Shown: piece by piece, positions 9,475-18,742 of the stretch
Position numbering within the stretch: the first letter of the stretch is position 1
Layout: every line of letters begins with the position of its first letter
NCBI RefSeq assembly: GCF_018881575.1
Contig: NZ_JACVQB010000001.1
Span: 110,986 to 174,985 of the forward strand
Length of the DNA stretch: 64,000 bases
From: Polynucleobacter sp. UK-Kesae-W10
Lineage (GTDB): Bacteria > Pseudomonadota > Gammaproteobacteria > Burkholderiales > Burkholderiaceae
Direction of reading: 5' to 3'
The notes under the pieces: model-generated
Databases searched by the model: none
What the model saw: the letters and a program-made list of their open reading frames with translations, nothing else
Told to the model about the DNA's origin: nothing
Translations under genes and position numbers: made by a program

Positions 9475-10191
9475 TTAATAATTGCGATGATCTGGCATGC
9501 CTAACCAGGCGCCAGTAATGATGTTGCGTATGCAATGTAGCCTGCGATGAAAAAAGTGGTCCGCACCAGGAACTACTTGAACCGTTAACTCCTGAGGGCG
9601 CGCCCAATCTAATACATCAATCAGGGGGATAGTTTCATCTAGCTCGCCATGAATCAAAATGGTGTCGGCCGGCACTTGAGCCAATACCCATTTACCCGCA
9701 GCACTACCTACCATCACCAAACGCTCTGCTGGGCGACCCAAATCAGCCAACCTCTGCACCAGATGACTGCCAACAAAACTACCAAAGGAGAAACCCGAAA
9801 CCACTAATGGCAAAGTATTAGCTGACGAGGTCCAGGATTGATTGGCGGTCGCCTCAAATTGTGACCAACTAGAAGGCGTCTGCATCCATTCTGTTACATG
9901 CAGTAAGTCTTCTAACTCACCGACGCCATCATCATGCACGCCTTCGGTACCACCAACACCGCGAAAATTCGGGCGTACACTGATATAACCTAATTGATTG
10001 AATGCGCGCGCCATAGTTTGCGCAACTTTATTATCCATCGTGCCGCCCATCAGCGGGTGTGGATGTGCAACCAAGGCCAAGCCACGGACCGCAAATAAAG
10101 GGTTGCTTTTTAATTCATCCGGTAGATCAATTGACATTTCAATTGATCCCACAATGCCATTAATCTGAATGAGTTTTGTACGACTATTCAT
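9475..10191 (-). CDS. Alpha/beta hydrolase (YheT/CocE-like small family), substrate unknown
   Basis: 238 aa, cytosolic. It has AHPHPLMGGTMDNKVAQTMARAF, a hallmark of this family, and VRPNFRGVGGTEG. The nucleophile elbow is GFSFGSFV, the acid probably the aspartate in HGELDETIPL, and the histidine that of GADHFFH. So the catalytic triad is complete. It sits in the minus-strand run between the thioredoxin-like ferredoxin and DUF493; whether it serves lipoate or acyl metabolism is not known. Confidence 0.85.
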   Translation of the reverse strand: MNSRTKLIQINGIVGSIEMSIDLPDELKSNPLFAVRGLALVAHPHPLMGGTMDNKVAQTMARAFNQLGYISVRPNFRGVGGTEGVHDDGVGELEDLLHVTEWMQTPSSWSQFEATANQSWTSSANTLPLVVSGFSFGSFVGSHLVQRLADLGRPAERLVMVGSAAGKWVLAQVPADTILIHGELDETIPLIDVLDWARPQELTVQVVPGADHFFHRRLHCIRNIITGAWLGMPDHRNY

Positions 10192-10222
10192 CTAAAAAAC
10201 TTTCAACAATAACTTAAGAAAA

Positions 10223-10531
10223 TTATGCTAACTGCAAGCGTGCTACTGGAGTGCCACCTATTAAATGCGACTGAATGATTTCCTCTACATCTTCATGATC
10301 TACCAAGGTATACCAAACCCCCTGAGGATAGACCACCATCACCGGTCCATCAGCACAGCGGTCCAAGCAACCTGCTTTATTCACCCGAATCTTGCCTGGG
10401 CCAGCCAGACCAAGCTCTTTAACACGGTTTTTGGCATATTCAAATAGGGCGAATGCATTATGACGATCGCAACAATCCTCGCCATTACTACGTTGATTCA
10501 AGCAAAAAAATAAGTGGTGTGAAAAGCTCAT
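10223..10531 (-). CDS. Thioredoxin-like [2Fe-2S] ferredoxin
   Basis: 102 aa. Cysteines at residues 10, 20/21, 55 and 59 (spacing with AGCLDRCADGP) match the thioredoxin-fold [2Fe-2S] ferredoxins. Such small proteins carry electrons in the cytosol. It lies in a minus-strand run with the hydrolase and the lipB-lipA genes; LipA needs iron-sulfur chemistry, so a link is possible but only inferred. Confidence 0.87.
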   Translation of the reverse strand: MSFSHHLFFCLNQRSNGEDCCDRHNAFALFEYAKNRVKELGLAGPGKIRVNKAGCLDRCADGPVMVVYPQGVWYTLVDHEDVEEIIQSHLIGGTPVARLQLA

Positions 10532-10547
10532 ATCAAAATTATCTTTA

Positions 10548-11642
10548 TTAATATTTAGAGTGTGTATCTTTAGTATTGCGCATCGTCCAGATAAATGCCA
10601 ATGGCAACCATATCACTGATACCCATTGCATCAACTCATTGAAATGCAATAAACGTCCTTGATGCCAATGCCGCAGTGTAAGGATGAAATAAGGATTATC
10701 AGGTAGAACATTAATCGCTATTGTGGCTACCACCAAACAAAAAATTGCTAAGAGGTATTTAGTTTTAGATGGCAATCGCAAGGCCCATCTTAAGACCACT
10801 GTCGCTATTAACATCCCCCAGAATGCACCTGCGGTAAGCCATATCAAACCAAACTCACCGCCAAATTGCAAAGCAGTGAACAAACATTTCAAGAGCACCG
10901 TTACACCCAATAAACCATTGAGAATTTGCCACTGAGGCGCTTTGGCACGCATCCCAACAGATAGTAATAAAGCTACGCCAACCCAGCATAGTCCTGTGAT
11001 CAAGGTTTCTTGAGCGACTTGATTAATAACCATCGTCCCCCAATCAATCGAACCAAATACCACATGGCCCCAAACACCAACCCCAAGCCAAGAACTTTGT
11101 GGGTAAATTTGTGACCAAGGAAACAACAAGAATAGTGCGCATATGGCCCAATTCAAACCAAACCACTGATCAAAGCGACGACGGATTGCGCTACCTGACA
11201 ACCATTCGGGACCCAAGGGAATTGCCAGCAATCCACCCAATAACCCTCCAAATACATTAGCCCACCAGTCCATCAAACTAGGGACGCGAGTCGGCACCCA
11301 AGACTGCAAGGTTTCTACGCTCAGAGCAATCAGCGCACTTAAACAGATGGCAAGAGCTAATGCGACAAAATTTCTCCAGCGAGGGTATGCCGCAAAGACC
11401 ACCAAAAATCCAAAGGGGATATAAGCCAGGATATTCACCGAAACATCGAAGAGCGTAATAAATCGTGGCAGAGGGGCTTCGAGCCACGCCCAGGGTGCAA
11501 TACCAATCTGAAAATCAAAATCAAACGGATTTAAGCTCACGTAGATGATCAACAGGGCGTAAACTAAGACCATAGCCCTGGCTAGCGGCATCGCCTGGAG
11601 AGGCCAAACTAACTGACGGGGACGTGAATCTTTCTGTTGCAT
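10548..11642 (-). CDS. VanZ-like membrane protein
   Basis: 364 aa with about nine predicted membrane helices. The N-terminal half has the VanZ domain: LNPFDFDF after the first helix, then ALSVETLQSWVPTRVPSLMDWWANVFGG, which is the family core. The C-terminal half is an extra set of helices. VanZ relatives are linked to glycopeptide tolerance in Gram-positives, but the role in proteobacteria is unknown. Divergent from birA with only 37 bp between starts, so promoters must overlap. Confidence 0.8.
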   Translation of the reverse strand: MQQKDSRPRQLVWPLQAMPLARAMVLVYALLIIYVSLNPFDFDFQIGIAPWAWLEAPLPRFITLFDVSVNILAYIPFGFLVVFAAYPRWRNFVALALAICLSALIALSVETLQSWVPTRVPSLMDWWANVFGGLLGGLLAIPLGPEWLSGSAIRRRFDQWFGLNWAICALFLLFPWSQIYPQSSWLGVGVWGHVVFGSIDWGTMVINQVAQETLITGLCWVGVALLLSVGMRAKAPQWQILNGLLGVTVLLKCLFTALQFGGEFGLIWLTAGAFWGMLIATVVLRWALRLPSKTKYLLAIFCLVVATIAINVLPDNPYFILTLRHWHQGRLLHFNELMQWVSVIWLPLAFIWTMRNTKDTHSKY

Positions 11643-11679
11643 CCCACAATTCTAGGTCAGACCTTTCTACAATGTCGAA

Positions 11680-12474
11680 ATGACTGCTAATTGCATCCTT
11701 GAGCGTATTGCCCAAACCGAGTCCACCAACAATGATCTTTTAGAGCGCTGGAGAGCTGGCACCCTGCTTGATCCCGTGGCACGTATCGCTCATGAACAAA
11801 CTGCCGGCAAAGGCAGGGCTGGCCGTGTCTGGTTAGCAAATCCTGCAGATTCGATGTGTTTTTCTTATGCGCACCCATTTAATAAAAATCCTGCGCAACT
11901 TACAGGCTTGAGTTTGGTAGTAGGCATGGCAGTCCTCACAGGGATTGCCCAGGCGTGCAAAATCGACTTGCCCGACCTTTACCAAGCAGGATTACGCCTT
12001 AAGTGGCCAAATGATTTACTACTCAATGGCGCTAAATTCGGCGGCATCCTCATTGAGGGTGGTCAAGCTAAAGCGGGCGACCCGAGCTGGATGATTGTCG
12101 GAATAGGCCTGAATTTAAAAAATGCCAAAGCGATTAAAGCGAGTCTCGATCAAGCCGGCGTTAAGGTAGGATCAATAGAGCAATTACTATCTAATACCTC
12201 ACTACCAGACACAGATTACCTGTGGTTAACCTTGCTCGAATCACTACAAACACATTTTCAGAAGTTCGAAAAAGAGGGCTTCCCCGCTTTTCAAGCAGAG
12301 TGGCTTCAATGGGATGCCTATGCCAATCAGAGCGTTTGTATTTCGGGTGCAGGTCAAGAACCCATCTACGGCATTGCACAGGGGGTTGATAGTCATGGTG
12401 CTCTCTTGCTAAAGCAAGCTGATAAAACCACCACTATTTATGCGGGCGATGTTTCACTAAGGATGCAAGCATGA
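11680..12474 (+). CDS. birA: Biotin-[acetyl-CoA carboxylase] ligase, without DNA-binding domain
   Basis: Activates biotin to biotinyl-AMP and attaches it to the carboxyl carrier protein. 264 aa. It begins directly with the catalytic domain (ILERIAQTESTNNDLL), so it lacks the winged-helix repressor domain of E. coli BirA and should not regulate biotin genes. AHEQTAGKGRAGRVWLANP carries the adenylate loop, LKWPNDLLLNGAKFGGIL holds the catalytic lysine. The last 4 bp overlap the start of coaX (ATGA). Confidence 0.94.
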   Translation: MTANCILERIAQTESTNNDLLERWRAGTLLDPVARIAHEQTAGKGRAGRVWLANPADSMCFSYAHPFNKNPAQLTGLSLVVGMAVLTGIAQACKIDLPDLYQAGLRLKWPNDLLLNGAKFGGILIEGGQAKAGDPSWMIVGIGLNLKNAKAIKASLDQAGVKVGSIEQLLSNTSLPDTDYLWLTLLESLQTHFQKFEKEGFPAFQAEWLQWDAYANQSVCISGAGQEPIYGIAQGVDSHGALLLKQADKTTTIYAGDVSLRMQA

Positions 12475-13283
12475 GTTTGTATTTAATTTTTGACGTGGGC
12501 AATACACGCCTTAAGTGGGCGGCTGTGGAATCTACCCAAAATCCATCTGACCAACAAAAAAAGTTATGGGCTTACTCTGGGTCCGTGAGCAGTAAATCAT
12601 TGCAATCGCCAGAGCATCGAGTAGAACTTGCTGACTATATTTCTAAAACCTTACCAAGACCTGATGCCATTGGATTTACTTGTGTAGCAGGGACTGAGGC
12701 AATCTCCAATCTCCAATCTCTATTTCCACAGTGGCATGACTTGGAGTGGCAACAGTTAAAGGGTGATAGTACTTTTGATGGTATCCGCAGCTTATATCAA
12801 GATCCGAGTAAGTTAGGCGCTGACCGTTGGGCAGCAATCATCGGAGCGCGCGTCCTATCGAAAACCAATGCACTGGTGATCAGCGCCGGCACCGCCACCA
12901 CCATCGATTTGCTGGGCTCTAACGGTGTGCACCATGGCGGCTGGATCCTGCCAGGCTTAGGCTTAATGCAGCAAAGTTTAGAAGCAAACACCGCAAACCT
13001 TCCACTAGCAATTCGGGAAGATGGCCAGCGACATTTTGGCATCTCAACCAATCAAGCCATTATTGGGGGATGTGATGCTGCACAACTTGGCGCCATTTTG
13101 TATGCAATTGAAACTGCACAAGAGATGCATCAACCGATTGAAAAAATTTGGCTAGATGGTGGCAATGCGAAAATTCTTGAAAAAGAAATGCGCAGGCTAG
13201 AAAAATTGAAGTCCTTCAACATTGAACATAGCGAAGGTTTAGTGCTGCGCGGTGTATGGGCATGGCTCTTAGGTAATGCCTAA
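12471..13283 (+). CDS. coaX: Type III pantothenate kinase
   Basis: First step of coenzyme A synthesis. 270 aa. The N-terminal phosphate motif is DVGNTRLKWA. LGADRWAAIIGAR, the signature around residue 115, and SAGTATTIDLL then GGWILPGLGLM follow. A C-terminal WLDGGNAK completes the ASKHA fold. Type III enzymes are the norm in betaproteobacteria, usually beside birA as here. Translation is coupled to birA by a 4-bp overlap. Confidence 0.95.
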   Translation: MSLYLIFDVGNTRLKWAAVESTQNPSDQQKKLWAYSGSVSSKSLQSPEHRVELADYISKTLPRPDAIGFTCVAGTEAISNLQSLFPQWHDLEWQQLKGDSTFDGIRSLYQDPSKLGADRWAAIIGARVLSKTNALVISAGTATTIDLLGSNGVHHGGWILPGLGLMQQSLEANTANLPLAIREDGQRHFGISTNQAIIGGCDAAQLGAILYAIETAQEMHQPIEKIWLDGGNAKILEKEMRRLEKLKSFNIEHSEGLVLRGVWAWLLGNA

Positions 13284-13300
13284 AACTCAAGCGCTAAAAA

Positions 13301-13789
13301 TTAAGAGCGAATTTTTCCCAAAAGAGTGGTGGTGGAGCGCTCATATAAAAAAGGAATGGCAATTGCTTTTCCACCCCAAGTCTTGACCAGATTTGTTTCT
13401 GCCAATGTATCAATCTCATAGTCTCCACCCTTGACATAAATATCAGGGCGAATTTTTTCAATGAGATTTACTGGTGTTTGCTCTGTGAACAAAACGACCA
13501 TATCAACACTGGCCAGAGCAGCCAACAACGCTTGACGATCAGCTTCTGTATTAATCGGTCTATCGTCACCTTTGCCTAGCATTTTGACTGATGCATCTGA
13601 ATTTACCCCGACCACCAAACTCGCTCCCAATGCACGGGCTTGATCTAAATAGCTAGCGTGGCCTCGATGCAAGATATCAAACACACCATTAGTAAACACG
13701 AGGGGTCTAGGTAATGTAGCAATGCGAGCCTCAAGCTGCTCAAGTGGGCAAACTTTAGACTCAAATGAAGGTGGGGGTAAAGAGCTCAT
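13301..13789 (-). CDS. rfaE2: D-glycero-beta-D-manno-heptose 1-phosphate adenylyltransferase
   Basis: Makes ADP-heptose for the inner core of lipopolysaccharide. 162 aa, the size of the separate nucleotidyltransferase domain (HldE C-terminal half, also called HldC). It shows TNGVFDILHRGHASYL with the HxGH site, GVNSDASVKMLGKGDDRPIN, and the C-terminal YERSTTTLLGKI. The kinase half is not in this window. Convergent with coaX, divergent from the peroxidase operon. Confidence 0.93.
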   Translation of the reverse strand: MSSLPPPSFESKVCPLEQLEARIATLPRPLVFTNGVFDILHRGHASYLDQARALGASLVVGVNSDASVKMLGKGDDRPINTEADRQALLAALASVDMVVLFTEQTPVNLIEKIRPDIYVKGGDYEIDTLAETNLVKTWGGKAIAIPFLYERSTTTLLGKIRS

Positions 13790-13813
13790 ATCGCAATCTT
13801 AATGGCATTGAAT

Positions 13814-13841
13814 GACATTCTGCGATATTACCGAGAATGTC
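13814..13841. promoter_or_regulatory. 8-bp inverted repeat upstream of the peroxidase/lipid operon
   Basis: Perfect arms GACATTCT and AGAATGTC separated by 12 bp, in the 93-bp gap between the divergent genes rfaE2 and the glutathione peroxidase. The spacing between arm centres (20 bp, two helical turns) suits a dimeric regulator. No textbook -35/-10 pair or ECF-sigma promoter is obvious around it. The regulator is unknown. Confidence 0.45.
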
Positions 13842-13882
13842 TTAGACTGGAGCACTCATCAGCAAAACAATCAAGAGACAAT

Positions 13883-14464
13883 ATGAACCGCATGGCAATC
13901 AACACAGCGCTGGGATGGATTTTTGGCTTTTTTACTCTAATTCTCGCGAACCAGACGGTAAATGCTGCGCCGAGCTGTAGCCCACTGCTATCCCATAGCT
14001 TTCCTCGCCTACAGGATGAGGCGCCACAAAACCTCTGCCAATATCAGGGCAAAGTGATCTTGGTGGTCAATACAGCCAGTTTTTGCGGCTTTACTAGCCA
14101 ATATGAGGGCTTAGAAAAAATCTATGCCAAATACAAGGACGAGGGTTTTGTAGTGCTTGGTTTTCCATCAAATGATTTTGGCCAACAAGAGCCTGGAAGT
14201 AATAAAGAAATTGCCGATTTCTGCAAGAACACTTACGACGTGAAGTTTCCGATGTTTGCAAAATCGGTGGTTTCTGGAAGCAATCCCAATCCTCTTTTTA
14301 AAATGCTGATTGCAAAAACGGGAACAACACCTAAATGGAATTTTTACAAATACCTCATCAACCGCAATGGTGAGGTAATTGATTCTTATGGCAGCGTTAC
14401 TAAACCCACCAGTACCTCTATTACCAATGAAATTGAAAAGCTCTTGAAGGAAAAAGCGCAGTGA
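13883..14464 (+). CDS. Exported glutathione peroxidase-like thiol peroxidase
   Basis: 193 aa from the ATG at 13883; an upstream in-frame start would add 27 polar residues before the signal peptide and is unlikely. The N-terminus (MNRMAINTALGW to ANQTVNAAPS) is a signal peptide, so the enzyme acts in the periplasm. The peroxidatic cysteine is Cys68 in NTASFCGFTSQY. FPSNDFGQQEPG supplies the glutamine, and KWNFYKYLI the Trp-Asn pair. The last 4 bp overlap the GTG of the FAD oxidoreductase. A cysteine form, not a selenoprotein. Context suggests lipid hydroperoxide removal. Confidence 0.9.
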   Translation: MNRMAINTALGWIFGFFTLILANQTVNAAPSCSPLLSHSFPRLQDEAPQNLCQYQGKVILVVNTASFCGFTSQYEGLEKIYAKYKDEGFVVLGFPSNDFGQQEPGSNKEIADFCKNTYDVKFPMFAKSVVSGSNPNPLFKMLIAKTGTTPKWNFYKYLINRNGEVIDSYGSVTKPTSTSITNEIEKLLKEKAQ

Positions 14465-15849
14465 GTAAAAAAAGAATTGCCATTATTGGTGCAGGTATTT
14501 CGGGTTTAGGGTGCGCATATGCTTTAAGACAAAATCCCCATGTTGAGCTCACGCTTTATGAGGGCGGAGACCATATCGGCGGTCATAGCAATACCGTAGA
14601 CTTCACCTGCAAAATTGATGGCGCCGAAATTACTCACGGTATTGATACTGGCTTTTTGGTTTTTAACCGCAAAACTTACCCGCGCTTAGTGAGGCTTTTT
14701 GAGGAAATTGAGGCGCCAGTCGCCCCATCCGAGATGTCCTTCTCAGTCTCTATAGAGAGCTCTGAAAAAAATTCAAGTCGTCCCAAAATTGAATGGGCTG
14801 GTAACGATCTTAATTCCTTTTTTGGCCAACGATTAAACCTACTCTCTCCCGCATTTTGGAGAATGGCGCGCGATATTCTGCGCTTTAACCGCCTGGCTAC
14901 CGAACTTGCTCATCAGCAGATTGCTGCTGGACATCAACATACCGAGCCAGATGAAACCATTGCCAATTTTTTAGACCGCAACCGTTTCAGCGCAAGCTTT
15001 AGAGAGAATTATTTTCTACCCATGATTGGCGCCATCTGGTCTTGCTCGGTGGAGCAAATGTTGGAATTTCCCATTCGGACCATGATTCGCTTTTGCCATA
15101 ACCATGGTCTATTGCAAATTCAGAACCGTCCCCAGTGGCTCACCATTCGTGGTGGCTCAAGAGAATATGTGAAGCGGATTGTGAACGCCTTAGAACAGCA
15201 TCAAGTTGTCATTCGACGCGAGTCTGTTTTGCGTGTCAACGCTCGCCGAAGCGAAGGGGCGCAAGTTGAGGTGATTAGTCCTTCAGGCTCAGAATGGTTT
15301 GATGAAGTTGTGATGGCTTGCCACAGTGATCAAACTTTAGACTTAGTACACGGCATTGATCAGCAAGCCCGAAACATTTTGGCCGCTATTCCCTATCAAA
15401 AGAATCGCGCCATTCTTCACACTGATACTCGCTTTTTGCCTGAAACAAAGCGATGCTGGGCCGCATGGAACTATACGGCGAAATCAGGCTCAAACCCTTC
15501 GTCAAAACAGCATGTCAGCGTCAATTACCTGATTAATCGCTTGCAGCCACTTCCCGAGCAGCTAAAAAACACACAGATTATTGTGAGCCTGAACCCCTCA
15601 TCAGAGCCCAATCCAAAATTAGTGCATCAAGAAATTCACTACTCGCATCCCGTGTTTGATATGAGCGCAATCCAAGCACAAAAAGAGCTGCCCCTCATTC
15701 AAGGCGCAGCCTCGATTTGGTACTGCGGTGCATGGACAGGGTTTGGCTTCCACGAAGATGGACTTCGCTCTGGAGAATTAGTTGCTGAAGCGTTGATTGA
15801 AAGCATCCGCTCGCCTCTCCAGATGAATCCAAAGCAAGATGCCCAATAA
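14461..15849 (+). CDS. FAD-dependent amine-oxidase-family oxidoreductase of a lipid-modification operon
   Basis: 462 aa from GTG. The N-terminal dinucleotide fold is KRIAIIGAGISGLGCAYALRQ, followed by EGGDHIGGHSNTVDF. THGIDTGFLVFNRKTYP and PMIGAIWSCS are signatures of a subfamily regularly encoded beside DUF1365 and cyclopropane-fatty-acid synthase genes. The C-terminal FAD motif is YCGAWTGFGFHEDGLRSGEL. Relatives in this cluster type have been tied to singlet-oxygen response and modified fatty acids in alphaproteobacteria (from memory). The exact substrate is unknown. It touches DUF1365 with no gap. Confidence 0.85.
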   Translation: MSKKRIAIIGAGISGLGCAYALRQNPHVELTLYEGGDHIGGHSNTVDFTCKIDGAEITHGIDTGFLVFNRKTYPRLVRLFEEIEAPVAPSEMSFSVSIESSEKNSSRPKIEWAGNDLNSFFGQRLNLLSPAFWRMARDILRFNRLATELAHQQIAAGHQHTEPDETIANFLDRNRFSASFRENYFLPMIGAIWSCSVEQMLEFPIRTMIRFCHNHGLLQIQNRPQWLTIRGGSREYVKRIVNALEQHQVVIRRESVLRVNARRSEGAQVEVISPSGSEWFDEVVMACHSDQTLDLVHGIDQQARNILAAIPYQKNRAILHTDTRFLPETKRCWAAWNYTAKSGSNPSSKQHVSVNYLINRLQPLPEQLKNTQIIVSLNPSSEPNPKLVHQEIHYSHPVFDMSAIQAQKELPLIQGAASIWYCGAWTGFGFHEDGLRSGELVAEALIESIRSPLQMNPKQDAQ

Positions 15850-16635
15850 ATGAATCAGCCAAAGATTAACTTTGGAGTTGTTAAGCATCGACGTTTACGT
15901 CCAGCACACAATCAATTTGGCTATGGCGTATTTACGGTATCCATTCCGATGCGGGCGCGCAAGCTTCACCCGCAAATCTTGGTGCAGCACGGCCTAAAGG
16001 ACAACTCCTCCGGCCTATTCTCATTCTTTGATCAAGATCACGGACAAGGTGACTCAGACAGCCTTGCTTGGATTGAGAATCTCTTACAGGAAAATCAAGT
16101 ACATCATCCTGATGGTGAAATTTGGCTACAGACTTTTCCAAGAGTGTTGGCTTATGTGTTTAATCCAGTGAGCTTTTGGATATGCGTCAGCCCTGAAGGC
16201 AAAGTCAGAGCAGTTCTCGCCGAAGTAAACAATACTTTTGGTGAGCGGCACTGCTATCTGCTGCATAAAAAATCTGGAGATTACTTGCTCTCCGGCGAGA
16301 CACTTACAAGTGCCAAGGTATTTCATGTTTCGCCATTTTGCGAAGTGCGTGGAGAGTACCAGTTTCGCTTTTTATTCTCTCAAGACAGCACCAGTCAGCG
16401 CGACTCCGTAGCCCGTATTGAGCTTCATGAAGATGGCTCGCCGCTGATTTACACCAGCATCAGCGGTACTAGCGAGATTTTAAGTAGGTCAGCATTATTT
16501 CGTGCGTTTTTACGCTACCCCCTGATGAGCTTAGGTGTGATTTTCCGTATTCATTGGCAGGCATTGAAATTATGGCTAAAAGGTGTACCCTTTCACTCAA
16601 AACCAAAACCACCGGAATTTGAAGTTAGCAGATGA
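15850..16635 (+). CDS. DUF1365 family protein
   Basis: 261 aa. It opens [25 protein letters not shown], contains [18 protein letters not shown] and [14 protein letters not shown], and [19 protein letters not shown] in the middle, all typical of DUF1365. Near the C-terminus is a hydrophobic patch ([20 protein letters not shown]) that may sit on the membrane. The family has no proven activity. The start codon follows the previous stop directly and the end overlaps cfa by 4 bp (ATGA), so all three are translated together. Confidence 0.87.
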   Translation: MNQPKINFGVVKHRRLRPAHNQFGYGVFTVSIPMRARKLHPQILVQHGLKDNSSGLFSFFDQDHGQGDSDSLAWIENLLQENQVHHPDGEIWLQTFPRVLAYVFNPVSFWICVSPEGKVRAVLAEVNNTFGERHCYLLHKKSGDYLLSGETLTSAKVFHVSPFCEVRGEYQFRFLFSQDSTSQRDSVARIELHEDGSPLIYTSISGTSEILSRSALFRAFLRYPLMSLGVIFRIHWQALKLWLKGVPFHSKPKPPEFEVSR

Positions 16636-17927
16636 ACCGTCCTGGACAAACCCTTCTCTCCCGTCTGAATTTTTCAAACACGCCATCTCATGGTGTTCGT
16701 AAGCCAACCAAAGACTGGAGCGCCAAAACACTCTTGGGTCTGCTATCGCAACTCAAGAGCGGCCACCTACAAATCACATTGCCCAATGGTGAGCTCAGAG
16801 AATTTGGCAATCCTACCGACCCATTTAAAGCGGATATTCAAATTCTGGATTGGTCTGTTTTCAAACAAGTGATGTCGCATGGGGATATTGGTTTTGCCGA
16901 GAGCTTTATTCGCGGGCAATGGAATACCTCAGACTTGAAAGCCGTTCTCGAGCTTGCTATTCGTAATCGCAATATTCTAGAAAAAGCAATTTATGGCAAC
17001 TGGCTTGGATCAGCACTCTATCGCCTGAAGCACTGGCTGCGTGATAACAGCAAAGCGGGTAGTCGCAAGAACATTCATGCCCATTACGATTTAGGTAATG
17101 CTTTTTACAGTCTCTGGCTCGACCCTACTATGAGCTACTCTAGCGCCTGGTTTTCTGAAGGCGATAAACAGTCTTTAGCAGAGGCACAAAGAGCGAAAAT
17201 CAAACGCATCTTGCTTGCCCTAAACACCCAACCTGGAGAGCGTATTCTGGAGATTGGTTGTGGTTGGGGAGGCGTAATGGAGGAGGCACTCAGAAACGGC
17301 ATCTCCATTACCGGACTTACGCTCAGTACCGAACAAAAAGCCTATGCAGAAGAGCGCCTTGCCAAATGTAATGCCACAATAAGCACGCCGAGCACTTTTG
17401 ATGTTCGACTACAAGACTATCGAGATTGCCAGGATCAATTTGATGGAATTGCATCTGTTGAAATGTTTGAGGCGGTTGGCGAAAAACATTGGCCTGAATA
17501 CTTCCAAACGATTGCAAATTGCCTGAAGGTAGGCGGCAAGGCCTGTGTACAAACTATTGTGATCGCTGAAGAGTTATTTGAGCGCTATCGCCACAATACT
17601 GACTTCATTCAACAGTATGTATTTCCAGGTGGCATGCTGCCCTCTAGGGCCAGCTTTAAAGCGAGTGCTGCGAAAGCCGGTTTAAAAATTGAGGAGGAGT
17701 TTGCATTTGGTGCTGACTACGCCAAGACGCTGTGCTTATGGCGTGATAGCTTTAATCAGAAGCTGCAAGAAGTTCGTCAACTTGGCTTTGATGAGGCGTT
17801 TATACGCCTCTGGAACTTTTACCTCATGTACTGCGCTGCTGGCTTTGCTGAGCGCAATATCGACGTAGTGCAATTTACCCTCACTCACGAGACTCCAATG
17901 CCGTCACCGAATGCGCTTAAAGTATGA
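16632..17927 (+). CDS. cfa: Cyclopropane-fatty-acid synthase-like SAM methyltransferase
   Basis: 431 aa. It should methylate the double bond of unsaturated acyl chains in membrane phospholipids, using SAM. Motifs: [17 protein letters not shown] at about 148-164, SYSSAWF, the SAM site LEIGCGWGG at 206-214, and [27 protein letters not shown] and [10 protein letters not shown] follow. The N-terminal ~140 residues form the lipid-binding part. Members of this operon type may make branched or furan precursors rather than true cyclopropane acids, so the product is uncertain. Overlaps both neighbours by 4 bp. Confidence 0.88.
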   Translation: MNRPGQTLLSRLNFSNTPSHGVRKPTKDWSAKTLLGLLSQLKSGHLQITLPNGELREFGNPTDPFKADIQILDWSVFKQVMSHGDIGFAESFIRGQWNTSDLKAVLELAIRNRNILEKAIYGNWLGSALYRLKHWLRDNSKAGSRKNIHAHYDLGNAFYSLWLDPTMSYSSAWFSEGDKQSLAEAQRAKIKRILLALNTQPGERILEIGCGWGGVMEEALRNGISITGLTLSTEQKAYAEERLAKCNATISTPSTFDVRLQDYRDCQDQFDGIASVEMFEAVGEKHWPEYFQTIANCLKVGGKACVQTIVIAEELFERYRHNTDFIQQYVFPGGMLPSRASFKASAAKAGLKIEEEFAFGADYAKTLCLWRDSFNQKLQEVRQLGFDEAFIRLWNFYLMYCAAGFAERNIDVVQFTLTHETPMPSPNALKV

Positions 17928-18700
17928 AGCAACAGGGAATCAGTAATTTCTCTGGTAAACGTGTCTGGGTTATTGGGGCATCAAGCGGTATTGGCGAGGC
18001 ATGCGCCAAGGCTTTACTAAAAGAAGGCGCTCTACTTGCGCTCTCGAGCAGAAGAATTGAGCGTCTTAATGCGATTGCAGAACAAGCAGCCCCGAACCAG
18101 GCAATGGTGCTACCTCTAGATGTTACTAATCACGCCGCACTACAACATGCTTACAAGATGATCTTGGACAACTGGGGCAAGATAGATCTATTGTTATTTG
18201 TTTCCGGGATGTATATCCCTTTGCGGGCTGAACATTTTGAAATAGAAGCAGCTGAGCAAACCATTGAAGCCAATCTTCTAGGGCCGATGAGGGCGGTCGC
18301 ACTGGTATTGCCAGAAATGCTTAAGGCACATGCCGGACATATTGCGATTGTTGGTAGTGTTGCGGGCTATAGCGGGCTTCCTAAGGCCTTAGCTTATGGT
18401 CCTAGCAAGGCTGGCATTATTAACTTCTGCGAAACGCTGTATTACGACTTACTCCCAGAAGGCATCAGCGTCCATATGATCTCTCCGGGATTTGTGGCGA
18501 CTGAAGCGACCGCTCAGAATGATTTTGAAATGCCGGCATTAATTACCGCGGATGAAGCCGCAAAAGAGATTTTAGAGGGCATACATCGTGGGGAGTTTGA
18601 TATTCACTTCCCCAAACGGTTCTCTAGATTCTTGAAGTTCCTCAGAATCCTGCCCTACCCACTGTATTTTTGGATAGTGCGCCGCTTCGTCAAAATTTAA
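17924..18700 (+). CDS. Short-chain dehydrogenase/reductase, last gene of lipid operon
   Basis: 258 aa. The NAD(P) motif is WVIGASSGIGEACAKAL near residue 15, the catalytic serine is in IVGSVAGYSG and the Tyr-Lys pair is YGPSK. The C-terminus has a hydrophobic basic tail (FLKFLRILPYPLYFWIVRRFVKI) that could anchor it to the membrane. The ATG overlaps the cfa stop (ATGA), so it belongs to the same translation unit. Its substrate is unknown; a lipid or ketone intermediate is likely from context. Confidence 0.85.
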   Translation: MKQQGISNFSGKRVWVIGASSGIGEACAKALLKEGALLALSSRRIERLNAIAEQAAPNQAMVLPLDVTNHAALQHAYKMILDNWGKIDLLLFVSGMYIPLRAEHFEIEAAEQTIEANLLGPMRAVALVLPEMLKAHAGHIAIVGSVAGYSGLPKALAYGPSKAGIINFCETLYYDLLPEGISVHMISPGFVATEATAQNDFEMPALITADEAAKEILEGIHRGEFDIHFPKRFSRFLKFLRILPYPLYFWIVRRFVKI

Positions 18701-18715
18701 GGCTTACAGCTGAGC

Positions 18716-18742
18716 AAAGACAAATTAACGGTATTTGTCTTT
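18716..18742. terminator. Inverted repeat between convergent SDR and dsbA genes
   Basis: Perfect 10-bp arms AAAGACAAAT and ATTTGTCTTT around a 7-base loop. The repeat begins 16 bp after the SDR stop and covers the last codons of dsbA. Each strand ends in a T-rich arm, so it can act in both directions, though the long T-run of a strong terminator is missing. Confidence 0.45.
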
